NCBI GenBank assembly: GCA_026929865.2
Contig: CM049414.1
Location: 19,949,501 to 20,013,500 of the forward strand
Direction of reading: 5' to 3'
Origin: Hyperoplus lanceolatus
Taxonomy: Eukaryota > Chordata > Actinopteri > Uranoscopiformes > Ammodytidae
DNA: 64,000 nucleotides
Position numbers and translations under genes: made by a program. Below the pieces are notes generated by a model. The model saw only the letters and a list, made by a program, of their open reading frames with translations, did no database searches and was not told the DNA's origin. Of the stretch, positions 1 through 14,370 are shown in pieces; positions within the stretch are counted from its first letter, which is position 1, and every line of letters begins with the position of its first letter.

Positions 1-345
1 AACACCTGACATTTTGAACATTTGATTTATACTAGTATGAAAGAAGACAAAATAGACAGAAAGCTCAGACCAGTCCTTGAAAAAAAAATTATGTTTTTGC
101 CTTCTATGTTTCGCCTTAAGGTAAGAAGAGAGGGTTAGAGATAGATGGAGGAGTTGCAAGAAGAGATGAAGGGATGTAAGGCCGGGAGTTAAACATGCAG
201 GAGCCCTGGTGAAATGGTTTCGCTGCCACTGCCCTTTGCTGAGGCTCAAAACCCGACGGGGAAATGAAACAGGACTGCAACTTGATGAATGCACGCTCCT
301 GTTTGCCAAGGCTAATACTCTCTGTGCAAACACCCCGTGGTATGT

Positions 346-348
<3 letters not shown>
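1..348. other. Unique non-coding stretch
   Basis: No recognisable gene, repeat or RNA. The open frames here are short and run into the adjacent GT array, which makes them artefacts of low-complexity sequence. Confidence 0.5.

Positions 349-422
<74 letters not shown>
349..422 (+). repeat. (GT)n microsatellite
   Basis: Uninterrupted GT dinucleotides, about 37 units, apparently perfect. A less regular GT-rich tail follows to about 450. Valine/cysteine frames across it are not genes. Confidence 0.97.
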
Positions 423-3470
<3,048 letters not shown>

Positions 3471-3818
3471 TGTCACAACCTGCATGGCTCAAGGGAAGGA
3501 CAAAAGAGGAGACCACACAAGAAAGGTAGTTTTACCAAATTAGAATTTATTCAACCAAGTTTAAAGTAAACTAATAAAGAGTGCGTGAATGTCAGTAATC
3601 AGTAGTGAGCGCGGTGTCTGTGTGAGTGAAGAGTGTATGGGGTGTGTAAAGCAGCACTAACTAAAACAAACCAAAACCAACCAAACCAAACCATACGTCA
3701 AGGGAGGGAGACCAAGTGGCTGACTCCTGCAGCTCAGGAGAGCAGCCAGCATGGGTGGAGATGATCAGCAATCAGCTCCTGGCAGCCTGCCAATCAGGAG
3801 GTGCCAGGAGCTGTCACA
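3471..3818. mobile_element. Candidate solo LTR (348 bp) with 4-bp target duplication
   Basis: The segment starts TGTCACAACC and ends CTGTCACA, so it has the TG...CA ends of retroviral-type LTRs. It is flanked by AGTT at 3467-3470 and AGTT at 3819-3822, a perfect 4-bp direct duplication as made by many LTR integrases. A polyadenylation-type AATAAA lies inside on each strand, so orientation is undecided. No primer-binding site, internal region or second LTR lies next to it, which fits recombination down to one LTR. A 4-bp match can arise by chance, so this rests on ends and flanks together. Confidence 0.5.
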
Positions 3819-4115
3819 AGTTTATGAGATCACACTGACATTGGTAGTGAAGCTGAGTACCATAAAACCAAAACAATGAGCTAAAAGATGCTAAAATGCT
3901 AAGCTGTATTTTACAGTAAACAAATTAATGTATCAATTGTTAAAGCCACTACGAGTAACTTGGTCCCTTGGCGGCCCCTTTGGACAAAAGCGGTTGTATT
4001 TTTACGACGCCAGCTGTCGTGAAGCTGTTTTCTAGCTCGTGCCGGGCGTGCGAGATTCAAATAATCAGGAAGCAATTTAGTGCATGTCCGTGTGTTGAAA
4101 GTGTGAGGGCACCAG
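3819..4115. other. Non-coding stretch before the foldback
   Basis: No gene recognised. A TTAA at 3940-3943 begins a segment that could be one end of a TTAA-type element, but no convincing partner end was found (see rejected items). Confidence 0.35.
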
Positions 4116-4240
4116 ACTCTTTTCGGCTCCGTGAGAGTGGTTAGTGACACAGCATCAACTAATGCCAGTAAGTGCTACACACACCTGATTGCAATGAGTT
4201 GATGCAGTGTCACCGAAGTACTCTCACGGAGCTGAAAGAC
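4116..4240. repeat. Foldback (inverted repeat), arms about 45 bp
   Basis: The left arm (4116-4160) and right arm (4196-4240) are near-perfect reverse complements, sharing blocks such as CTCCGTGAGAGT and GCATCAACT, with a loop of about 35 nt. Differences are scattered, so the arms have diverged since formation. This is the shape of a foldback or miniature element core, or of a cruciform-forming sequence. Confidence 0.75.
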
Positions 4241-5866
4241 TCTGTATCCTCACAGAAAGCCAATGAACGAGAGACGGCAGTTAGTATGGATCACGATGAG
4301 GTAATGTGTTTATGTTGTTGTAAATAATGACTATTTCAGATGAATAATGGTCGACTCATCTGATGATGGTGAGGCAAAGTAAACTTTGTTTTAGTAGGCT
4401 ATCGCTCATTCAATTAGGAGTAAACACCGCAGTTCGCTCCCGTGAAATTGTATATACGTTGCTTGGCAACGCCCTCCCGCTCATCTACCACTCTCCCTTT
4501 TAGCTTTTCTTCATTGCATTTCTTTTTTTTCTTTGATGGTTCAGCCCCGTTGTCAGTCATTATGACGACAAATAACTGTCTCAAACAAAGCTCCCGCTCC
4601 CCTTCCCTCACCTGGAGGGATAGGCTTCTCAAATCGCGTTGTCGCGCCACACTGAAATCTGCGACCAAATATGTGACCAAAGAGCCTGCACGCGCAAACC
4701 GAAAATCAGACTGGGTGTGCGACCAGACCAAACGCAGTAATAAAAACTATATAAAAACGTCTTTCTTTGCACTGATGGTCTCGTTTGTTGTTAAAGGTAA
4801 TTTATGATTATCAGAGGAAACATGAGGCTGTTTAAAAGATATTTAAATGTTACTCTGTAAATGTAAATGCTGCTTTAATAATAAAAACATCAGTGCACCT
4901 TTAAATAAGAGTTATTCAAAAGTCATTATTGGGGACGGTAGTTAAAACTAACAGATACTGAAGGCAACACAAAAGCCTATTATGCACTTAATAGGAAAGA
5001 GAGATGATCTCTGACAGTGTAATAGCATCGCAGGCTGAAACCTCTCCATTCAGATCAAATTTCAAACTCTTCGATATATATGTTTAATTGTGGTTCTGCT
5101 GACAAGTTGTGACAAAGGCTTAAAAGGGGCTGTCAGATTGATGAAAATGAAACGCATTGTCAAAGGAAAAAGCAGGCATACCGTCCGCCGTAGCTGTTCA
5201 GAAGTCACCTTGGAAACACAGTGGGACTGATTATAATGATCACCTTTAGCGAGCCAGCCGCTTGAAAGGGGGCTGACAGGAAGGGCTCACGATGTGCCGT
5301 TTTACTGTTGTGTTTGTAGAGAGACAAGAAATCAAGTAAACTTATTCAGTGGATCTGGTTGTGGTGATCTATTGTGTGAAGTGTATTCAATGCATAAACC
5401 CACAGGACACTCATTACGAGGAATATTCACCAAGTTGGAGTTGAAAATGCCGACATACTCAAAGCGACATATTCAGATACAGATTTTCATGCTTCTTTTC
5501 TCCCTTTTTGTCTCAGATAAAAGAAATGGGAGTACGCGGTTACGTACTGTATGACTCCACTGGATTTAATGATAAGATTAGCATTTCAATAGCTATTCAG
5601 CACACAAACACACATTTCAAACATTGCAATGAATAATGAACTGTTTCCATAATCAGGGCCTGAAGCTATCACACTGCGTCAATCCCTTCAGGTGTTAATT
5701 TGGTCGGTTTAAGGAACAGCAACTGTTTATAAAACTGTGTTTACATCGCCACTGTAAGAATACTGAAAATGTTTTTCAAGACAAACAGCAAAACAATATG
5801 TGTGACTACTACTGTATGTGTATTGCTGCTGATTGGTATTTTTCGGGTGAATGGTATGAAAACTTT
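4241..5866. other. Non-coding stretch
   Basis: No supported gene. 4400-4810 is relatively GC-rich and open on both strands over about 320-366 bp, but neither frame shows a known motif. The rest is AT-rich and featureless. Confidence 0.4.
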
Positions 5867-6084
5867 TTTAATATTTATATCTGAAGTGGGGTGGGATTGA
5901 ACAAGTCTTTACTTCTTCCCACCCCTTTTCAAATATGTTGTGGCATTTGTATAGAGTGCTTGGCGGCCTTATCAGTATAGGAGTCACTAGGGCTGACTCC
6001 TGTTGATGCATTTTTAATATTGTATTGTTGTTGCATATTAGAAATAAATCATTCATTCATTCATTCATTCATTCATTCATTCAT
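5867..6084 (+). mobile_element. Non-LTR retrotransposon 3' end with (ATTC)n tail
   Basis: The segment has a block around TCTTTACTTCTTCCCACCCC followed by an AT-rich stretch and AAATAAAT running into about nine ATTC units (6047-6084). A pyrimidine-rich conserved block, an A-rich stretch and a short tandem tail is the layout of 3' ends of fish LINEs of the Rex1/L2 type. No coding part is attached, so this is a heavily 5'-truncated copy. Family assignment is from memory of the 3' block and is tentative. Confidence 0.5.
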
Positions 6085-7132
<1,048 letters not shown>

Positions 7133-7860
7133 TGCAGGCAATGTGCAAATGTATCTGCTCCCATGCCTCTGTAATGACAGCGAGTGCTGGGCAGTAAAAC
7201 CGTCGTCCGTAAATCAAGCAAAGTGCCAGGTGACTGTCGGTGCCACGCTCCTGATTTAAAGCCGAGCTTCCTGAGTCAAACCACGTGTTGTTTCAGTGGT
7301 ATAAAGCTGCTGGTCAGACTGATGCAGCTGGTGTCTCTGGCCGCTTTTGTAAAAAGTGTCCAGACCCAAGAACGTGAAAGTCTGCTCCAGCGCTTTTAAA
7401 TTGGTTGGGCATGTGTACTTGTTTCAACAAATATCGAAAAAGCATAACATCATGCATTGAGTGCACTACTCAACGGCTCACCAGGAATAGATCTCAGGAG
7501 AGTGTGTGCACTTCTCGGCATTTGATCGCTCCTTCAAAACAAAAGATTCACTATCATTCACAGTTTGGCTCCTGTTACTATTGTTCATTTAACAGTTAAT
7601 AGAAAACTCACTTTGTTTCACAGTCCCGTCCTCCTCCTAGCTGTGCTTTGGCTACAAACACATTCTCATCATGCAGCTGCTCCATGGCACAAGCTCTCCA
7701 ACTGTTCAGACTAGAGGCTATAATTAACTATCAGGCTAAGATGCATTTACAGGAGTGCATATTATCAACTTGCTTTTTGTCAGATGTGGAGGAATATAAA
7801 ACACTAATGTAAAGGGAGCAAATTAAAGTAGAGGTACAAATGATTTGTAAGGAAAACATA
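7133..7860. other. Unique non-coding stretch
   Basis: No gene or repeat boundary recognised between the GT array and the TTAA that opens the piggyBac element. Confidence 0.45.
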
Positions 7861-7982
7861 TTAACCCTCCTGTTATGTTCCGGGTCAAACTGACCCGTTT
7901 CAAAGTTTGAAGATCTAGGAAAAATAGTTAAAAGTATTTTTTTCAGTATGAAACTTCTTCTGCTTGCCTTAATTAGGGTAAT

Positions 7983-8019
7983 CAACATATAATATGAAAT
8001 TATTTCATATTATATGTTG
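7983..8019. repeat. Perfect AT-rich palindrome, 18-bp arms
   Basis: Left arm 7983-8000 and right arm 8002-8019 are exact reverse complements around a single T at 8001. It lies about 120 bp inside the left piggyBac end and could extrude as a cruciform or act as a subterminal feature. No function can be read from the sequence. Confidence 0.9.
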
Positions 8020-8173
8020 CAACCACACATTTGCAACCACCCCCTGCATGTTTATATCACATAGATACTGTTCGGGTCAATTTGACCTGGCAGTAAAACT
8101 GGAGGTAAAAGGGTGTCAGAAATGTAAGACTATTTCTTTCTTTACAACTGTGAGACATATTTCACCCAAATCT

Positions 8174-8176
8174 CAC

Positions 8177-8260
<84 letters not shown>
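8174..8260 (+). repeat. (AC)n microsatellite inside piggyBac
   Basis: AC array interrupted by AAAC variants near 8227 and 8255. It lies between the left terminus and the transposase relic. Confidence 0.95.
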
Positions 8261-8261
<1 letters not shown>

Positions 8262-8358
8262 GTTGCAAGTGTTATGACTTTTGACGGGAACCATTTATGT
8301 TCCCTTGGGAAAACTCCACCCACATTCAGTGGACACTCAACAGGGGAGGGGCGAGACT

Positions 8359-8365
8359 TATAAAA
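8359..8365 (+). promoter_or_regulatory. Possible TATA box of the piggyBac transposase
   Basis: TATAAAA lies about 58 bp upstream of the first transposase ATG (8423), a plausible spacing for a short untranslated leader. The motif is short and occurs by chance in AT-rich DNA. Confidence 0.3.
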
Positions 8366-8422
8366 TATTATCTGCATGGGAGTCCTACCAACATTACACT
8401 CTGTCAGGCAGACCTTTACAAA

Positions 8423-8640
8423 ATGAGAAGCAGAAACAAAAGGATGACAGTCCAGGAGGCTCTGGAAGTCATCATTGATCATGCTAGTGAAATAGAGGAG
8501 GATGTGTCTAAATTCTGATTCTAATGATTCTGAATTTGAACCAGATGAGGGAATTGCTATTCCTATTCCTCCAAGCAAGACATTCATGTCAAAAAATTGT
8601 GAAATTCATCCCCAAATATGCGTCAGGCAAACCTGTCTGC
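8423..8640 (+). pseudogene. piggyBac transposase N-terminal relic
   Basis: From ATG 8423 the frame reads 31 residues, including MTVQEALEVIIDHASEIEED, and stops at 8516-8518. Translation in another frame immediately continues as an acidic SDSNDSEFEPDEG stretch, so a one-base frameshift near 8512-8520 has separated the parts. An acidic, serine-rich N-terminus before the catalytic domain is usual in vertebrate piggyBac-like transposases. The relic runs to about 8640 and is cut by the insertion at 8653. No catalytic residues are present. The identification comes from this N-terminal pattern together with the downstream piece and the TTAA ends. Confidence 0.7.
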
Positions 8641-8652
8641 AGAAAACATCTA

Positions 8653-9017
8653 GGTGAAACTCATATAATTAGAATATCATGGAAAATTAATTGGAATTGA
8701 GGCAAGAAGTCATGCAAAATGGACCCAAACCAAGTACTGAGTACACATGCATGATTATACTTTATAGAGGGCTGATATTTCTGTATTAAAAATCCCTTTT
8801 TTTATTGATTTCATGTAATATTCATATTTCCTAAGATTTTAAATTTGGGGTTTTCATAAACTGTGTAAACCATAATAATCTAAATTATAACAAATAAAGG
8901 CTTTGAATATCTCACCTTTCATGTAATGGGTCTATATACTATATTAGTTTCACCTTTTGTCAAATTACTGAAATAAATGAACTTTTGCACGATATTCTAA
9001 TTTTTCGAGTTTCACCT
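8653..9017. mobile_element. 365-bp miniature inverted-repeat element inside the piggyBac relic
   Basis: Terminal inverted repeats GGTGAAACTC (left) and GAGTTTCACC (right), with similar sequence continuing inward (AATTAGAATATC against GATATTCTAATT). It has no coding capacity. Flanking bases are CTA on the left and TTA or TA on the right, so the duplication is short (2 or 3 bp) and ambiguous, and the superfamily (Harbinger-like or Tc1-like) cannot be settled. It interrupts the piggyBac transposase relic and so inserted after that element. Confidence 0.75.
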
Positions 9018-9025
9018 TAAAGACA

Positions 9026-9330
9026 GTGCCAGGGCCCACTAGGATGGAAGTGACTCGTGTGACTGACATCAAGTCAGCTTTTGAGCTGGTCATGCTTGAT
9101 TCAATACAGGAAATCATTCTGGAAATGACTAATCTAGAAGGGAGGTTTGTTTTTGGGGAAAAGTGGAAGGAGCTGGACAAAACACATTTAGATGCGTATT
9201 TGGGGCTCCTCATCCTGGTTTGGGTCGAAGGATGAATTGACAGCCAGTATATAGGATGCAGAGACAGGCAGGGCTATAATTCAAGCCACAATGTCTCTGG
9301 AGACTTTTCACATTTTCTCCAGTGTTTCAA
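9026..9330 (+). pseudogene. piggyBac transposase fragment (start of the DDE domain)
   Basis: The frame gives MPGPTRMEVTRVTDIKSAFE and then motifs IILEMTNLEGR, WKELDKTHLDAYLGLLIL, the conserved start of the piggyBac DDE domain (DDE_Tnp_1_7). It stops at 9233-9235, but another frame continues with AETGRAIIQATMSLETFHIF (about 9259-9318), again family-typical, so at least one small indel separates the two. After about 9330 the similarity ends and the rest of the domain, including its aspartates, is missing before the right terminus at 9595. It was probably contiguous with the 8423-8640 relic before the miniature element inserted. Confidence 0.8.
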
Positions 9331-9599
9331 AAGTAATAAAGTGGTGAAACATTACAAAAAAAGTTTGAACATGTATTTTTTTAATGAAAAACGAGTGAAT
9401 TATCCTGTTAGAGGTAAGGGAACATTGCACTAAATATTGATAGAATAGTTAGTAATGGAGTTGGTAATGACATGTTCACACTGCTTGTTAGGATTTTTTT
9501 TGGTTTAGGACATCTTTTGGAGATTTAAACATGCACCGGGTCAAATTGACCCGGAACACCATTGCTGTCCCTGACAAATGAACATAACAGGAGGGTTAA

Positions 9600-10573
9600 G
9601 TATTTAAAGTGAGAGTACATTCATTATTTGGAATGGCCCATTAAAGGTTTTTCTATTATTGTTTATATTATGAAAATATTATCGACAAACAAACAAATCA
9701 GCAGCATTTTCATCTTGGAGCTACATATACCTACTTTATACTACTGTATGTGGTGGTTTTTCATTGTATAACTGAATTCATCAATTTCTTTTTTGTAAAT
9801 TCTGTACTTGAAAAAACACTACATTTGTCAAGGTGATAACCCGCAAATAAAAGTAGTAAAGCAGCAACAGAGACCGAGGAAGGGGAAGACTACTGGTTAC
9901 AGTGCACGATTTTAAAATATTCTAAAAAAATTAAAATAAATTTACTTTTAAATTTTTTTCTGAGGAAAATGAATTAGAAGGTTGCCAGGCAGCATAGTAA
10001 ATGCATTTCACTGACAGAATTTTGTTTTGTTTACAGAATGTAAACAAAACATCATTCTGTTTACTAAAAACAACCCACAGGGCAACTTTAAGTTTAACTT
10101 GAATATTGTACTTACAGCCCACCCCTGCCAAAAAAAAATAAAACTCAAATCCAATGTGACCATTCACAATAGGATTCAAGACAAAGCATTCCCTTTTTTT
10201 TTACTGTGAAGCAGCTCCAGGAAATGGGTTAGTCTTTGAGGGATACTGTGTTTCTTTTTGACAGCTTGGGTTTGGGGATTTTTTTGTTTGTTGTTGACAC
10301 TGAATCATTGGAAAGGAGGATTGGAATTGATTGAAGTTCCGACGCAAGAGAGCAAATCAGAGAAACATCAGGTCTCCCATCTGTTAGGTGAACAGTACAG
10401 TGCGTTTGTAAAAGATCAGTTGTTTCAAATGACAACAACTCCATTGTAACACAGGTGCCACATATTTTGTTGTGCTTTTCCAGTTCATAACCTCACCCAT
10501 CTCTTTAATCCATATTTGAAAGGATTGTCTCTCTTTGTGAGGCATTAATTATTGTCCCACAACCTCAACAAAT
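9600..10573. other. Unique AT-rich non-coding stretch
   Basis: No gene or repeat boundary recognised. 10015-10060 contains repeated TGTTTAC/GTAAACA motifs that form a weak inverted pair. Confidence 0.45.
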
Positions 10574-10898
10574 TTAAAGCTATAGTGCGTAACTTCTGTT
10601 GCCCCATGTGGAATTCTGACTTATTACAACAACACTGTTGGCGCATCTACATGAGATAAGCCATCAGTGATCACGCATGTTTTTTTAATACCTTCTGCAA
10701 TTCGTACAGGTTTTTTCTTAGCAGTAGAATCAACAACTGAAACATTTCCAGTTTTTAAACGCTACCATACTAAGATAGAGAGAAACTCTTTTTGTGGAGC
10801 TGATAGGCTTGATCAACTTTGTGTCAACTCGTTTAGCTGATGGCTTAAATGTAACAGAGATTAATTTCTATGAAAAAGTTACGCACTATAGCTTCAAC
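10574..10898 (-). mobile_element. Miniature TTAA-type element, family A, copy 1
   Basis: Ends are near-identical inverted repeats (AGCTATAGTGCGTAACTT inward from both sides). The left end abuts TTAA (10574-10577); the right flank is a mutated TTCAA. The reverse complement aligns with the copy at 45231-45577 across its length, sharing internal blocks such as AAGCCTATCAGCTC and GTTGTTGATTCT. No coding capacity. Strand is set relative to the 45-kb copy. Confidence 0.75.
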
Positions 10899-11899
10899 GA
10901 GGTGCGTGAAACCCTCATTTACTGCTTTTGTTGCCACAGATCCAAGCCTGACGATGGCTTTGAAGCTCAGGTCTTAGCGCATGTGAGAACAACAACAATC
11001 TTCACACTTCACACGAGGCTGGTTGGCCCACCAGGTCTTGCACCAAAACCAAGGCAAGGGAAGTGGTAGATTTTAACCAAGCCTGGCTCTGCTCATCAGT
11101 TGCTGTCAGAGCCTATCAGATTCGGGAGCAATTGTCAGTGTGGATGGCTGTTGAATATATTTCTGAGTGTTTCTGGATGGATTTGGGGAGGGGACGTGTG
11201 TGCTGTCCCTCTGGAAGGGCTGAGTATGGAAACATGTTCTCTTTCTCTCGCTGTGCCGCTTCGTACTGGGAGGAGGACGGAGGCAATTACCAGCGCCAGC
11301 AGCTGAGAGCGGGCCAAGCCTCTGCACATCAATCAGCATTACCACACCGCCACTGTATGCGTGCATGTGCAGTGTGTGTGTGGGTTTGTGTGTCTGAACA
11401 GTGTGTGAAAGAGCACCCCCCAGTGGTGACAAGCTTCGTAGCATCCAATGGATTAGAATACCATCACAACTGTTCATCGGTTCCGGGGTCTTAAAGCTGA
11501 ATAGAGGCCCCCCGTTTCTCCCCCTCCCAACCAAATTAATTTCCACCACCTAATTGCTGCGTTCATTACCGGGGTACAATAATGTCAAAAAACCCACTGT
11601 CCTGATTTAATTTCCATGGCTGAATGTGAAATGAGTCGGAAAAAGAGGCAAAGCGCTGCGTGTGCTGCTTGTCATTTGGTTTCGTGTTGAACTGCAATTT
11701 AGGTTAATGTGGAATGAGGAGGGGGGAGGTGTGGGAGTGGGGGGGGGAACGGGTAATTTGGTGTGGCAAATTGATGAGTCATCTTTTGTTCCTAGGTTTT
11801 TGATTGACAAAAGAGCCGGGCAGCATTACCGTTAGAGGAGCCGGCAACGGCCAGTCTATGTATTTGGCATTCTGTCACTCTTTTGCATCACAACACACA

Positions 11900-11901
<2 letters not shown>
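10899..11901. other. Unique non-coding stretch
   Basis: Relatively GC-rich around 11050-11500 with overlapping open frames on both strands (up to about 147 codons), but no motif, splice pattern or family similarity. A G-rich run lies at 11720-11750. Confidence 0.4.

Positions 11902-11967
<66 letters not shown>
11902..11967 (+). repeat. (CT)n microsatellite
   Basis: About 33 uninterrupted CT units, preceded by a short AC run (11892-11901). Confidence 0.97.
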
Positions 11968-11970
<3 letters not shown>

Positions 11971-13794
11971 TATCTCTCTCCTCTGTCGGGTAGTCCTCTT
12001 GTGTGTAGGCTAATTACAGTTCTACTAAACCCGGGTGTGTCAACTGCAACATTTCCACTGTTGATGAAGCAACATTAGCGCTGCTCTTCCCCCATTATGT
12101 CCGCATTAGTGACTTCTCACATTAGCCATACTCTCCTCTGGCTGCACTTAACAAAATGGAAAGGAAGAGGGGTTTAGGTGCAAAACCAAAAAAAAAGCTG
12201 AAAAATGCCTTCAAAATGTCATGTTATGTCCTCTGAATTCTGCATTTGCACCTCATTTAATGTCCTTTAAATAGCACTGCCAAAAGGTAAGAGGGAACAA
12301 TCCTCCTCTGCTGATTTACTCACTGCTTTTGAAGCGCGGTTACCTGAGCTCCGTCACTTCATGAATACTAAACCGGTGAAAAGCATAACATCCACATGTT
12401 TATATATTCTGTTTTCTAAGGTAGAATTAGTTAAAATAAAAAATCCCATTTGTTGTGGGTTCTGTCTGTGCTGGATCGGAGCGCGGTGAGGATGTGCGTA
12501 CATCATATTCAGGTCATCCTTCGGCACCAAACTGGAGCGAGATGAAAGGGCCACACCGTCCTGTGACGAATGATTTTTTTTTTAGATATAAATCCTAGTC
12601 CTAGAAGTAAACAAACCAGGTTGAATTTCCATGAGGTAAAAGGATTTGTGGCTCTGGCTGTTTTATCTGTGATGAGAGACAGCGAAAGTGTTGCATACAT
12701 CAAGGCCACCGCTCTCAGAACTGTGTGTATGTGGATCATGGACATTTATGTGATGCCTGATGTTGCCATTAATTGTACTTTAAGATATTATTAGCTGCCG
12801 GTGAAAGCTGATATGACGCTGCAAAATTGCACCTTTCAAGTCTGCACCACCTGAACAGCGACATCCCATTCTTCTTGCTGGGGCACAGCGAGGCTCCTCA
12901 TCCATAACAAAGCTGACAGCGCCCTGCGGAGAGAAGAGAGCAACGCTTTTATAGGGAAGGAGATGGCCTGATGTGATTGGCAATGACTGCTGCCAGCCCA
13001 CACCCACCCCGTCCCATCATTTATTCCTCCTTAATCATCCTTTATTTTACAGCTGCTTGTACAATATATTCAACGGCTGTGGTTAAAAAACTGTGAAAAA
13101 GCTCTATGTGACGGGCATAGAGCGAAGATGCACTGGTAATACAAACTGGAATCTGTGCAGCGTGTTCTCTGGAATGTATCTTCATATCCTCTCGAGAGGT
13201 CAATTCATTCACAATAATTTTAGAGAATATAGAGAGTGATATACTTTCAGCATGGCTCAAATGTGGGAGCAACAAATGAAATGCTGTAGTGTTCTAATGG
13301 TGCTTTGCAGTTTCAGAAAATGCAGTAAATAGCACCACTTTTCAATTCTAGGGTGTATATGTAACAGGCAATGATCTGTGTAAGTGGTGTAGGTTAGAAT
13401 ATGCAAATATAGAAGGCCACTATTTGTAAGATAAAAAGACACATTTCAAACCATTGACATGCTATAAAATACACATACAATTTTGAAAAAGTACGGTTTT
13501 CAGCTTTCGACTTAAATTTGTGAAATTGTCCAAGTAAGCGCTATCCAATCATTTCATTAGTACCTAATATATTGTGCAATGTTGCAGCGGATGGATTAAA
13601 AAGAGGAAGGCATCCTTGATTAATCCCTCCAGGGAAAATTCTGTTTTTCCTCTGTGTTATTTTGAACACACACACACTGGCCGGCCTGAGCTGCCTCAAT
13701 GCCAAAAAGAACAAATGTTACCCCATCCACCCCATCTCATCTCTGTGCAACTTAACCACAAGTTTGGGTGATTTCATTTTGCACAAATAATGCA
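11968..13794. other. Unique non-coding stretch
   Basis: No coding region or terminal repeats recognised. Base composition is mixed and free of simple repeats apart from short homopolymers near 12187 and 12573. Confidence 0.45.
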
Positions 13795-13803
13795 GTAATA
13801 TGT

Positions 13804-14361
13804 TAGCCTGGCATTCCCAGACCTGCCACTAGGCGCTGGCAAATTAAATTTGCCGCGCCTGTTGGTCTGGACACTCTCCATTGAAGCTTTTTCAGAAAGT
13901 CGATAAATCCGTACTCACGTTTCAATTGGTTCTATCCAATATGGGCGCGCCAAAGCCCTTTGTATGGTGCTCTGACCGGATGACGACAGTGATGTGCATG
14001 CATCGTCGAAGCCGTGATAGTAAACATCAAAGATGGCTGCGGATATGTTGTTTGAGTTTGAGACTGCTTTGGCCTCGACCCTTTACGATTTGGAAGACGG
14101 CACTCAAATCTTTCATTAGCAAGTAAGTGGAATGTTCTGTTTTGCCGACCGACCACGGCAAAAGTTTAAGTTAATATGTTTAACAGCTCGGGGCTTTATA
14201 TGTCACCTTGTGCATCGCTCTGATTGGTTGTAGTGCTATCCAACTGTGTGCAGTGGCATTTGAAATGCACGAGTAGGAGCCGCCCCTTGAGTTGGAAATT
14301 ACTATTGATCGTGGCCAGACCCTCTATCGTTCAAGATATCAGGGGCTGGATTTTCAGGCTA
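13804..14361 (+). mobile_element. 558-bp non-autonomous DNA element, family B, copy 1
   Basis: Bounded by a perfect 9-bp direct repeat, GTAATATGT, at 13795-13803 and 14362-14370. Imperfect inverted ends: TAGCCTGGCATTCCCAGAC on the left and a right end ending CCAG...CAGGCTA. A second, oppositely oriented copy lies at 55270-57561, also with a perfect 9-bp duplication. Nine base pairs is the usual size for Mutator-like elements. If the final G of the right end belongs to the element, the duplication is 8 bp and hAT fits. No transposase; short frames inside are not genes. Confidence 0.88.
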
Positions 14362-14370
14362 GTAATATGT

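Larger units (their letters stand above)
7861..9599 (+). mobile_element. piggyBac-type DNA transposon, internally deleted
   Basis: The element is bounded by TTAA at 7861-7864 and 9596-9599, the canonical piggyBac target duplication. Its termini are identical inverted repeats (CCCTCCTGTTATGTTC at each end read inward). Near both ends lies a block GGGTCAAnnTGACCCG, itself a short palindrome, at 7882 and 9539. Two short relics of a piggyBac transposase lie inside on the plus strand (8423-8640 and 9026-9330), split by a 365-bp miniature element. The catalytic core is missing, so the copy cannot move by itself. Full-length piggyBac elements carry a transposase of about 550-600 residues. The boundaries are secure. 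Confidence 0.9.

Noticed and set aside
3940..4904. TTAA-bounded segment considered as one large element
   Set aside because: TTAA occurs at both edges, but the terminal sequences are not convincing inverted repeats, and TTAA is frequent in AT-rich DNA.
11063..11549. Overlapping frames of about 143 and 147 codons on opposite strands
   Set aside because: No family motif, no splice pattern; likely chance frames in GC-richer DNA.
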